A stretch of DNA of 33,403 nt, from contig CAUDIU010000011.1 of NCBI GenBank assembly GCA_958449715.1, positions 1 to 33,403 on the forward strand. The letters run 5' to 3'. The notes beneath the pieces were generated by a model that saw only the letters and a list, made by a program, of their open reading frames with translations, had not been told where the DNA came from and did not search any database. Below, piece after piece: positions 26,914-33,403 of the stretch. The translations under genes and the position numbers were made by a program. The DNA comes from an uncultured Clostridium sp. (GTDB taxonomy: Bacteria; Cyanobacteriota; Vampirovibrionia; Gastranaerophilales; Gastranaerophilaceae). Numbering within the stretch: the stretch's first letter is position 1; each line of letters begins with the position of its first letter.

Positions 26914-27608
26914 CCGCTCCAAATAAAGGATTTACTCTAGCAGAGGTTTTGGTTACTTTGGGAATTATTGGTGTTGTATCTGCAATGACAGTTCCAACAT
27001 TGATGCAAAATTATCAGAAGAAAAGTTATGTAACTCAGTTGCATAAAGTTTATAACGAATTTTCTCAAGCAGCTCTTCAAATTGTAACAGATAGAAACGC
27101 GATTAATTTAAGAGAAGCTGGAATTAATAGTGAAGATACTGCAGCTGCATTTGTAAAAAATTATTTTAAGATTGTTCAAGATTGTGGTAAAGATGCTGAT
27201 CCTTGCTTCCCTTCCTATGGTGAGTATCGTAAAATTTCTGGGACTAATTTTACGAGGTGGCTTGGGAAACGGCATTTTGTATTGGCAAGTGGAGCTTCTA
27301 TCGCGACATATTTTAGGAATGATTCAGATGATTTAGTAATGGAACTATGGGTTGATACAAATGGTAAAAAGGGACCTAATATTGCTGGTCGAGATTTTTT
27401 TGTTTTGTATTTGTATAATAATGGTATAATTGATGATTTAAATTCTCAAAGAGATGATGATGAAAATGTTACAGGATATGATAATATTCCTTTATCAAAG
27501 GAAATAAGAGAACAAAAATTTTCTAGGTATTGTATTGCTGGAGGAGGAAATGATTATCATGGTTGTTTTGGGAAAATCTTAAATGACAATTGGGAAATGA
27601 ATTATTAA
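26875..27608 (+). CDS. Prepilin-like protein 2, frame broken at a G10 tract (probably phase-variable)
   Basis: Paralogue of the prepilin at 17794. The ATG at 26875 has AAAGGAGC upstream, reads MKRFSNV and enters ten G (26896-26905); at G10 it ends as MKRFSNVGGGAI. With 8 or 11 G it reads through MKRFSNVGGGGNLTAPNKG and [23 protein letters not shown] to a 244-aa prepilin with a 19-residue leader and a correct G|F cleavage site. In the pilin frame a TAA (26889-26891) lies just upstream and the first usable start is a TTG beyond the cleavage site, inside the hydrophobic helix, so reinitiation could not make a prepilin. The head keeps [33 protein letters not shown] and [15 protein letters not shown], and differs from copy 1 mainly in the middle. 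A terminator follows directly. Confidence 0.82.
26896..26905 (+). repeat. Poly-G tract (G10) in prepilin gene 2
   Basis: Ten consecutive G, 21 nt after the A of the ATG, same length and place as in gene 1. G8 or G11 is needed to open the prepilin frame. Confidence 0.95.
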
Positions 27609-27609
27609 A

Positions 27610-27639
27610 AAAAAAGACCGCTTTAATGCGGTCTTTTTT
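27610..27639. terminator. Bidirectional terminator between prepilin gene 2 and typA
   Basis: AAAAAAGACCGC pairs with GCGGTCTTTTTT (12 bp) around the 6-nt loop TTTAAT. Confidence 0.92.
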
Positions 27640-27654
27640 CTATTGATAATATTG

Positions 27655-29454
27655 TTAGTTATATATTTTCTTTGTTAAATCAGCTTTTCTAATTCTTACA
27701 TTTTCAGGAGTAATTTCAACAAGTTCATCATCTCCGATGTATTCCATACATTCTTCTAAAGACATTTCTTTATGAGCTTGAAGAGTTACCATAACATCAG
27801 CTGTAGCACTTCTCATATTGGTTAATTTTTTAGTTTTGCAGATATTAACCACGATGTCTTGAGGTTTGTTGCATTCTCCGATAATCATACCACGATATAC
27901 TTTTGTTTTTGGAGTTACAAAGAATACCCCTCTGTCTTCGTATTGAGCTAATGCATATGGAATAGCTTCGCCTTGTTCGTGTGCGATAATAGAACCGTTT
28001 CTTTGACGAGGAATATCGCCTGCATATGGTCTGTAATCTAAGAATGTATGATACATAATACCTTCACCACGAGTCATTCTGATAAATTCACTTCTGAATC
28101 CGATTAGACCTCTTGCTGGAATATGAAATACCATTGTAGTTCTGTTTTTAGCATTATTCATTTCTTTCATTTCAGCTTTTCTGCCTGAAAGTCTATCAAT
28201 ACAGCTTCCTGCATATCCTTCAGGTACATCTACAATTAAATTTTCATATGGTTCACATTGTTTTCCGTCTATATTTTTATAAATAACTTCAGGTTTTGAA
28301 ACTTGGAATTCATAACCTTCACGACGCATTGTTTCGATTAAAATTCCTAAATGTAATTCGCCTCTGCCTGATACTCTGAATACATCTGTCGAATCAGTAT
28401 CTTCAACACGCAAACTTACATTCTTTTCTAATTCATCATATAATCTTTTTCTTAATTGTCTTGATGTTACAAATTTCCCTTCTGTACCTGCAAATGGGCT
28501 GTCATTTACAGAGAAATTCATTTGTAATGTAGGTTCATCGACTTTAATTAAAGGTAATGGTTTTGGATCAGATAAAGAACAAACACTTTCACCGATTTGG
28601 ATATCAGCAAAACCTGCAATTCCTACAATATCTCCGGCTACTGCTTCTTCAATTTCAACTCTGCCTAAATCATGGAACCCAAATAATTTTGTGATTTTTC
28701 CTTTTTCTTGAGATCCATCTGCGTGTATTACACAAACTTGTTCTTGGGATTTAACTTTTCCGTTTTCAATACGACCGATTACAATTCTGCCAACGTATTC
28801 ATTGTAGTCTAATGTAGTTGCTCTGAATTGGAATGGTTGTGATGCATCACCTTTTGGAGGTTGAATGTTTTCTAAGATACAATCCAATAATGGAACCATA
28901 TCTTTTCTTTCATCATCTAAATCTTTAATAGCAAATCCGTTTAAACTGCTTGAGAATATAAATGGAAAATCAATTAAGTCTTCTCTATCAGTTAGTTCTG
29001 TGAATAAATCAAAAACTTTATCAAGTGCAGTTAATGGTTCTGCTGCAGGTTTGTCAATTTTGTTGATTACTACGATGATTTTTAATCCTAATTCTAATGC
29101 TTTAGATAATACAAATCTAGTCTGAGGCATTGGACCTTCTGCAGCATCAACAATTAGTAATGCTCCATCTACCATGCCTAATACACGTTCTACTTCTCCG
29201 CCAAAGTCTGCGTGCCCCGGTGTGTCTACAACGTTGATTTTTGTATCTTTGTAATTGATAGAAATATTTTTTGATAAAATTGTAATTCCACGTTCTCTTT
29301 CTAAATCATTACTGTCTAGTACACGTTCTTGTACTTGTTGGTTAGATCTAAAAGCACCTGCTTGTTTTAAAAGACAATCTACAAGTGTTGTTTTACCGTG
29401 GTCTACGTGTGCGATAATCGCAATGTTTCTTATATTTTCGTTTTGTGTTGTCAT
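27655..29454 (-). CDS. typA: Ribosome-associated GTPase TypA/BipA
   Basis: Translational GTPase of the EF-G class that helps large-subunit assembly and stress or cold adaptation. 599 aa, normal length. G1 AHVDHGKTT (15-23), G2 RGIT, G3 [12 protein letters not shown]4 NKID and G5 SSLNG are present, followed by the beta-barrel domain II and the TypA-specific C-terminal part with [31 protein letters not shown] and the conserved [29 protein letters not shown] is 4-5 nt before the ATG. Monocistronic: own promoter at 29505-29533, an operator-like palindrome near its transcript start, and a terminator at the end. Confidence 0.97.
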   Translation of the reverse strand: MTTQNENIRNIAIIAHVDHGKTTLVDCLLKQAGAFRSNQQVQERVLDSNDLERERGITILSKNISINYKDTKINVVDTPGHADFGGEVERVLGMVDGALLIVDAAEGPMPQTRFVLSKALELGLKIIVVINKIDKPAAEPLTALDKVFDLFTELTDREDLIDFPFIFSSSLNGFAIKDLDDERKDMVPLLDCILENIQPPKGDASQPFQFRATTLDYNEYVGRIVIGRIENGKVKSQEQVCVIHADGSQEKGKITKLFGFHDLGRVEIEEAVAGDIVGIAGFADIQIGESVCSLSDPKPLPLIKVDEPTLQMNFSVNDSPFAGTEGKFVTSRQLRKRLYDELEKNVSLRVEDTDSTDVFRVSGRGELHLGILIETMRREGYEFQVSKPEVIYKNIDGKQCEPYENLIVDVPEGYAGSCIDRLSGRKAEMKEMNNAKNRTTMVFHIPARGLIGFRSEFIRMTRGEGIMYHTFLDYRPYAGDIPRQRNGSIIAHEQGEAIPYALAQYEDRGVFFVTPKTKVYRGMIIGECNKPQDIVVNICKTKKLTNMRSATADVMVTLQAHKEMSLEECMEYIGDDELVEITPENVRIRKADLTKKIYN

Positions 29455-29484
29455 AATTCCCTGCCATTTATAAATTGATTGTTT

Positions 29485-29501
29485 AGTGTAAACTTTACAC
29501 T
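29485..29501. promoter_or_regulatory. Palindrome at the typA transcription start, possible operator
   Basis: AGTGTAAA-C-TTTACACT, perfect 8-bp arms with one central base, begins 4 nt downstream of the typA -10 box and covers the expected start site. That is a typical repressor position. No regulator is recognised for this half-site. Confidence 0.45.
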
Positions 29502-29504
29502 CAT

Positions 29505-29533
29505 ATTTTATATTAGTGATAATTAATTTTCAA
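29505..29533 (-). promoter_or_regulatory. typA promoter, TTGAAA-N17-TAAAAT
   Basis: Minus-strand TTGAAA (29533-29528), 17-nt spacer, TAAAAT (29510-29505). Leader of about 44 nt to the typA ATG. The -35 lies just downstream of the MFS gene stop codon. Confidence 0.65.
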
Positions 29534-29535
29534 GT

Positions 29536-30936
29536 TTAATGTGTAGTTTTGTGAGGTTTGTAAGCAATATATGCAAAAGTAAGGCAAGATAAGCCAAATA
29601 GGATTCCAAAGCACATAGTTGTTCTGTATGAGAATAAAAATGCTAAATCATAAACTTTGCCTGATTCTATAAAAATATTTCTAAATGTTTCAAATAATGT
29701 AATTGTGACTGCTACTCCAAGTATATTCCCCATATTTCTTGATAGTGCTAAAATACCTGATGCTATACCTACTTCATGTTTTTGAACACTTGTCATAATA
29801 GCGTTATTTGATGGTGACTGGAATAGTCCATTACCTATTCCCATAAGTCCTGACGCAAAAACTATTTGCCACATTGCAACATTTTTGTTGTATATCGTAA
29901 ACAATAAAAGTGCTATGCAATATAAAATTGGTCCGGCAATTGTTAGCTGTCTGCTTCCGTATTTCCCTGATAATCTTCCTGCAATCGGAGCTATAAAAGA
30001 TAATGTCACAGAATAAGGCAAGATTAAAAGACCTGTTACTAATGCGTTATACTTAAGTATTTCTTGTAAAAAGAATGGTAGTAAAATGCTGTTTGTATAC
30101 ATTGCCATGTAAGATGTCATTACTGCCAAATTCCCAAATGTGAATGGCTTGATTTTGAACATTGAAAAATTGATTAAAGGGTAGTTAATTTTGTGATCTC
30201 TGATATAAAATAATATTCCAAATATCAATGTAATTATGCCAAGAGAAATTATTTTTAGCGAATTCCACCCCCAGCTGTGCCCTTCAGATATTGCAAGCAG
30301 CAGCGCAAACAAACTTATTGTAAAATAGATAAAACCTTTATAATCAAATTTGAAATTTGTAATATCAATTTTAGCGTGATGTGGAAGCACTTTGTAGGCG
30401 TAATATGCTCCGATTAAGGCTACAGGAATGCAGGGGATAAATACTGAATGCCAGCCAAAGGAATTAATTAAAATTCCTCCTAAAGCAGGTCCGCTCATTC
30501 CCCCAATTGCAACCAAACAACCATTAAGTCCGAGAGCTTTTCCTCGTCTTTCGTTTTTAAAAATTGTTGCGATAATTGCTTGAGCGTTTGAAAGCATAAT
30601 AGATGCTCCAAGTGCTTCTAAGCACCTGAATGCAATTAGTAATCCAAAACTTCCTGCAGTTGTGTTTAAGAAAGCTCCTAATGCAAAAATTCCAAAACCG
30701 ATTGAGTATAATTTATTTTTTGGAAATATATCGCCGAGTTTTCCAAAAAATGGTAAAAATACAGTGAGCACAAGCATATAAGCAATCATTACCCATTGGA
30801 TTTGTCCCATAGTAACGTGTAAATCAACAGACATTGGATAAAGAGCTAAATTAACAGTTGTAGAATCAAGCATGGCAATAAAATTGCCGACTGCAGTGAT
30901 TACAAACATTGTCCATTTTATTTCTTTTGTGCTCAT
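29536..30936 (-). CDS. MFS multidrug exporter, DHA2 (EmrB/QacA) type
   Basis: 466 aa, about 14 membrane segments, the DHA2 number. TM1 carries the D1 motif LDSTTVNLALYPM; motif A is GKLGDIFPKNKLY in the loop between TM2 and TM3; motif C is GGMSGPALGGILI in TM5; a second-half motif-A-like loop is GRLSGKYGSRQL. It is a proton-driven inner-membrane exporter of drugs or metabolites. No MFP/EmrA partner or TetR-type regulator sits beside it. There is no Shine-Dalgarno; the extended -10 TGCTAAAAT (30952-30944) ends 7 nt before the ATG, directly downstream of the glmU terminator, which suggests an independent leaderless transcript. Confidence 0.92.
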   Translation of the reverse strand: MSTKEIKWTMFVITAVGNFIAMLDSTTVNLALYPMSVDLHVTMGQIQWVMIAYMLVLTVFLPFFGKLGDIFPKNKLYSIGFGIFALGAFLNTTAGSFGLLIAFRCLEALGASIMLSNAQAIIATIFKNERRGKALGLNGCLVAIGGMSGPALGGILINSFGWHSVFIPCIPVALIGAYYAYKVLPHHAKIDITNFKFDYKGFIYFTISLFALLLAISEGHSWGWNSLKIISLGIITLIFGILFYIRDHKINYPLINFSMFKIKPFTFGNLAVMTSYMAMYTNSILLPFFLQEILKYNALVTGLLILPYSVTLSFIAPIAGRLSGKYGSRQLTIAGPILYCIALLLFTIYNKNVAMWQIVFASGLMGIGNGLFQSPSNNAIMTSVQKHEVGIASGILALSRNMGNILGVAVTITLFETFRNIFIESGKVYDLAFLFSYRTTMCFGILFGLSCLTFAYIAYKPHKTTH

Positions 30937-30943
30937 AGTTTTA

Positions 30944-30952
30944 ATTTTAGCA
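30944..30952 (-). promoter_or_regulatory. Extended -10 box before the MFS gene
   Basis: TGCTAAAAT on the minus strand, ending 7 nt before the ATG at 30936. The -35 position (TTAAAG) is weak and overlaps the glmU terminator stem. Confidence 0.4.
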
Positions 30953-30955
30953 TAT

Positions 30956-30984
30956 AAAAAAATTCCCTTTAAGGGAATTTTTTT
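30956..30984 (-). terminator. Terminator of glmU
   Basis: Near-perfect hairpin with 14-nt arms around position 30970 (core TTCCCTT / AAGGGAA) and T runs at both ends; 10 nt after the glmU stop on the minus strand. Confidence 0.85.
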
Positions 30985-30993
30985 AATCTATTT

Positions 30994-32268
30994 TTACATT
31001 TTCTTTTTAACCCAATTTTCGAGAATTCTTAACGGTGCTCTTGTAATACCAAGAGCCCATTCACCAATGTTTTTAGTGATAACACTTCCTGCTCCAATAT
31101 TTGTACCTTCTCCAATTTCTACTGGAGCTACAAGTACTGTGTTTGAACCGATTTTTACGTTATCTTTTAAAATTGTTTTGCTTTTTGTTTTTGTAATCGG
31201 ATCATAATTTGCAGTGATTGTACCAGCTCCGATATTTATGTGTGCACCTAGTTCTGCATCTCCTATATAGCTTAGGTGACCAGCATTTGTGTTATGGTCA
31301 ATCTTTGCTTTTTTTACTTCTACAAAATTCCCGATTTTGCAGTTGTCAGAGATTTCAACATCTCCTCTTAAATGTGCACAAGGCCCAATTTTGCAGTTTT
31401 TACCGATTTTATTTTTTCCCTCAATGTAAGTTGACGGATAAATTATTGTATCGGCTCCGATTTCTGTATCTTCTGAAATCCAAGTAGATGCCGGATCTAC
31501 AATTGTAACACCATTATCCATTAATGAATTTAATTTTCTGTCATTCATTATTTTTGTTGCGGTAGCTAAGTTTGAGCGAGAATTAATTCCGTATATTTCA
31601 TCACTGTTTTCTAAGATAAATGCGTTAACATTAAGATTATTCTTTTTACCCCAGGCAATTATGTCAGTAAGATAATATTCACCTTGTGCGTTATTGCTTG
31701 TTAATTGAGAAAAAGCTGGTTTAATTTTTCCCCAATTAAGACAATAGATTCCCGCATTAACTTCTTTTACTGCTTTTTGATCAGGTGTTGCATCTTTTTC
31801 TTCAACTATACATTTTAGAGAATTATCTGCTTCTCTTATAATTCTTCCGTAATTTGTAGGGTTTTCAAAAATAGTACTCATTACGGTTAAATCTGAATTA
31901 TTAGAGTTATGGTATTCTACAAATTGTTTCAAAGTAGCTTCTGTAATTAATGGAGTATCCCCGCATAGTATAATTACTTGCCCTTCAAAGTTTTCTAATG
32001 CAGGACATACCATTGATACTGCATGACCTGTTCCTAATTGAGGTGATTGCAAAACTGTTTTAGCTGTTTTGTAATTCTTTTCTACATATTCTGTAACTTC
32101 TTCTGCATGATGTCCTACTATTACAAAAGATTCATTTACTATATTTTTTACATTATCTAATACATATCCAAGTAAAGGTTTTTCAAATATTTTATGTAAA
32201 ACTTTTGGGGTATTTGATTTCATTCTAGTGCCTTTGCCGGCAGCTAATATTACTGATTTAATTTCCAT
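30994..32268 (-). CDS. glmU: Bifunctional UDP-GlcNAc pyrophosphorylase / glucosamine-1-phosphate acetyltransferase
   Basis: Makes UDP-N-acetylglucosamine for peptidoglycan: acetylation of glucosamine-1-P at the C-terminal domain, uridyl transfer at the N-terminal one. Uridyltransferase marks: LAAGKGTRM (8-16), K22, QLGTGHAV (77-84), GD(103-104) with metal D104, NYGRI (139-143), E168/N171 area and YYLTDI (198-203). The left-handed beta-helix with hexapeptide repeats runs from about 255 to 395 and holds the catalytic histidine H331 in NAGHLSYIGDAELG and the GAGTITANYD loop. 424 aa, somewhat shorter than the usual 450-460, mainly through a short C-terminal tail and tight loops; all active-site motifs remain. 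AAGGAG is 6 nt before the ATG. Transcribed alone, divergent from mnmA. Confidence 0.96.
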   Translation of the reverse strand: MEIKSVILAAGKGTRMKSNTPKVLHKIFEKPLLGYVLDNVKNIVNESFVIVGHHAEEVTEYVEKNYKTAKTVLQSPQLGTGHAVSMVCPALENFEGQVIILCGDTPLITEATLKQFVEYHNSNNSDLTVMSTIFENPTNYGRIIREADNSLKCIVEEKDATPDQKAVKEVNAGIYCLNWGKIKPAFSQLTSNNAQGEYYLTDIIAWGKKNNLNVNAFILENSDEIYGINSRSNLATATKIMNDRKLNSLMDNGVTIVDPASTWISEDTEIGADTIIYPSTYIEGKNKIGKNCKIGPCAHLRGDVEISDNCKIGNFVEVKKAKIDHNTNAGHLSYIGDAELGAHINIGAGTITANYDPITKTKSKTILKDNVKIGSNTVLVAPVEIGEGTNIGAGSVITKNIGEWALGITRAPLRILENWVKKKM

Positions 32269-32327
32269 AAAACTCTCCTTATTAATATGATAATTTTACT
32301 ATCCGAATACTATCAAGTCAATTTTTA

Positions 32328-32336
32328 TGTTAAAAT
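32328..32336 (+). promoter_or_regulatory. Extended -10 box giving a leaderless mnmA mRNA
   Basis: TGTTAAAAT (TGn plus TAAAAT) ends 6 nt before the ATG at 32343. The -35 position is poor, as is common for extended -10 promoters. Confidence 0.45.
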
Positions 32337-32342
32337 TTTGAT

Positions 32343-33398
32343 ATGGAAAGTATGTCTAAAAAAGCTGTTGTTGCAATGAGTGGTGGTGTTGATAGTTCTG
32401 TCACAGCTCTTTTGCTTCAAAAACAAGGATATGAGGTTGTAGGCCTAACAGGTCGTATGATAGATTCTGAGGCATCAGATATTGTAGTAAAGAATGCAAA
32501 ACGTGTAGCAGATAAACTTGGAATTGATTTGCATGTATTTGATGCAGTTTTTTTGTTCAAAGAAAAAATAATTGATTATTTTGTAGATGCTTATAAGTCA
32601 GGGAAAACACCTAATCCTTGTATTGTATGTAATCAGTTTATTAAATGGGGTGTGCTTTTCGATTATGCAATTAATGAGTTAAAAGCAGATGTATTTGCAA
32701 CAGGTCATTATGCTGATATTAGATGTGTTGATGGTATTTATAAACTTTATCCCGCAAAAGACGAACACAAGGATCAATTATATTTTCTTTATCGTTTAGG
32801 TCAAAAACACTTATCTAAGACAATATTTCCTCTATATCATTATGAAAAGTCTGAAGTAAAAAAGATTGCAGAGGATTTTGATCTCCCTCCAAAAGATTCA
32901 AAAGAAAGTCAGGATATTTGTTTTATTCAAAAGCCTATGACTACAAAAAAATTCCTGTCAGAGAAATTAGGTGAAAACAAAGGTGATTTTATAGATATTT
33001 TGACAGGTAAAAAGTGGGGAGTGCATAACGGTTGTTACCAATATACTATAGGACAGCGTAAGGGGATTGGGATTGCAGCTCCTTATCCTTTGTATGTAAT
33101 AGATATAAATCCTGAAAAAAATATTGTATATGTTGGCAGGGAAGAAGATAATTATAAGAAAAATTTAAAAATAACTAATTTGAATTTGACATACCCGATT
33201 GAGAAAAAAGAATTTGATGCTTGGGTTAAAATTCGTTATAACATGGAACATAAAAAGGCTCATGTAAGGCTTTTTGATGATTTTGCAGATATTGAATTTT
33301 ATGAACCTGTAAATTCTGTAACAAATGGTCAGTCTGGTGTTATTTATGATATTGATGACAAACACTTGATTGGCGGTGGGTTTGTCGTAAGAATTTAG
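32343..33398 (+). CDS. mnmA: tRNA-specific 2-thiouridylase MnmA
   Basis: ATP-dependent enzyme that puts sulfur on C2 of the wobble uridine U34 of tRNA-Lys, -Glu and -Gln. 351 aa, complete, slightly short for the family. N-type ATP pyrophosphatase motif AMSGGVDSS (11-19), catalytic C93 in NPCIVCN (91-97), GHYAD (121-125), and the persulfide-receiving C193 in SQDICFI (189-195), then the central and C-terminal beta-barrel domains with YTIGQRKG and the final GGGFVVR. No Shine-Dalgarno before ATG 32343 or the alternative ATG 32352 (MSKKAVVAMSGG); the promoter position favours 32343. No cysteine desulfurase gene is adjacent. Confidence 0.95.
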   Translation: MESMSKKAVVAMSGGVDSSVTALLLQKQGYEVVGLTGRMIDSEASDIVVKNAKRVADKLGIDLHVFDAVFLFKEKIIDYFVDAYKSGKTPNPCIVCNQFIKWGVLFDYAINELKADVFATGHYADIRCVDGIYKLYPAKDEHKDQLYFLYRLGQKHLSKTIFPLYHYEKSEVKKIAEDFDLPPKDSKESQDICFIQKPMTTKKFLSEKLGENKGDFIDILTGKKWGVHNGCYQYTIGQRKGIGIAAPYPLYVIDINPEKNIVYVGREEDNYKKNLKITNLNLTYPIEKKEFDAWVKIRYNMEHKKAHVRLFDDFADIEFYEPVNSVTNGQSGVIYDIDDKHLIGGGFVVRI

Positions 33399-33403
33399 CC
33401 TAT

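Noticed and set aside
26949..27608. TTG at 26949 as a start for a shorter protein 2
   Set aside because: It lies inside the hydrophobic pilin helix after the prepilin-peptidase site and would give a protein without a leader; no ribosome binding site.

Overview
The window is AT-rich chromosomal DNA from an anaerobic or fermentative bacterium. The best guess is a gut Gastranaerophilales (Melainabacteria / Vampirovibrionia, the non-photosynthetic sister group of Cyanobacteria). This rests on the prepilin family, with its long [19 protein letters not shown]-terminus and cysteine-rich head, on a pyruvate:ferredoxin oxidoreductase, on LL-diaminopimelate aminotransferase (DapL), and on a glyQ not followed by glyS. 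It is an inference from gene content; no rRNA or other phylogenetic marker was tested. There is no IS element, CRISPR array, prophage or integron. Most of the window is core housekeeping DNA with a few lineage-specific genes.

Layout. 1-2.9 kb: the N-terminal part of nifJ (minus) diverges from a RelA/SpoT-fold-like protein (plus) that has a consensus promoter. 2.8-6.7 kb: minus-strand genes for an rRNA uridine methyltransferase, two exported proteins of unknown function, tRNA-Val(UAC) and a PHP-domain hydrolase. 6.8-7.8 kb: a primary-type sigma-70 factor. 7.9-11.8 kb: a minus-strand pair, an unusual GH13 enzyme and recN. 12-13.6 kb: a NarL-type response regulator, a small P-loop kinase resembling animal phosphomevalonate kinase, and a 50-aa gene. 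13.7-17.7 kb: glyQ and two tandem paralogous CAT-type amino-acid permeases. 17.8-27.6 kb: two related prepilin-like genes flank ruvB (minus), dapL, a 1172-aa zinc-ribbon/degenerate cyclase/degenerate STAND/TPR protein overlapping glgA, and an EamA permease. 27.6-33.4 kb: typA, an MFS exporter, glmU (all minus) and mnmA (plus).

Main observation. Both prepilin-like genes have a good ribosome binding site and ATG followed, seven codons in, by a run of exactly ten G. At G10 each reading frame stops after 12 codons. With 8 or 11 G both open into full prepilins with a proper prepilin-peptidase site (G|FTLAE). The 53 bp around the start and G-tract are nearly identical at the two loci, 9 kb apart, and each copy has its own promoter. 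This looks like a pair of phase-variable surface or secretion prepilins, unless both homopolymers were miscounted.

Other points: several genes without a Shine-Dalgarno have a -10 box only 5-7 nt before the start codon, suggesting leaderless transcripts. A terminator sits between tRNA-Val and the next start codon. There are operator-like palindromes upstream of the response regulator and of typA. The nifJ frame ends abruptly in GC-rich, non-family sequence at the left edge.
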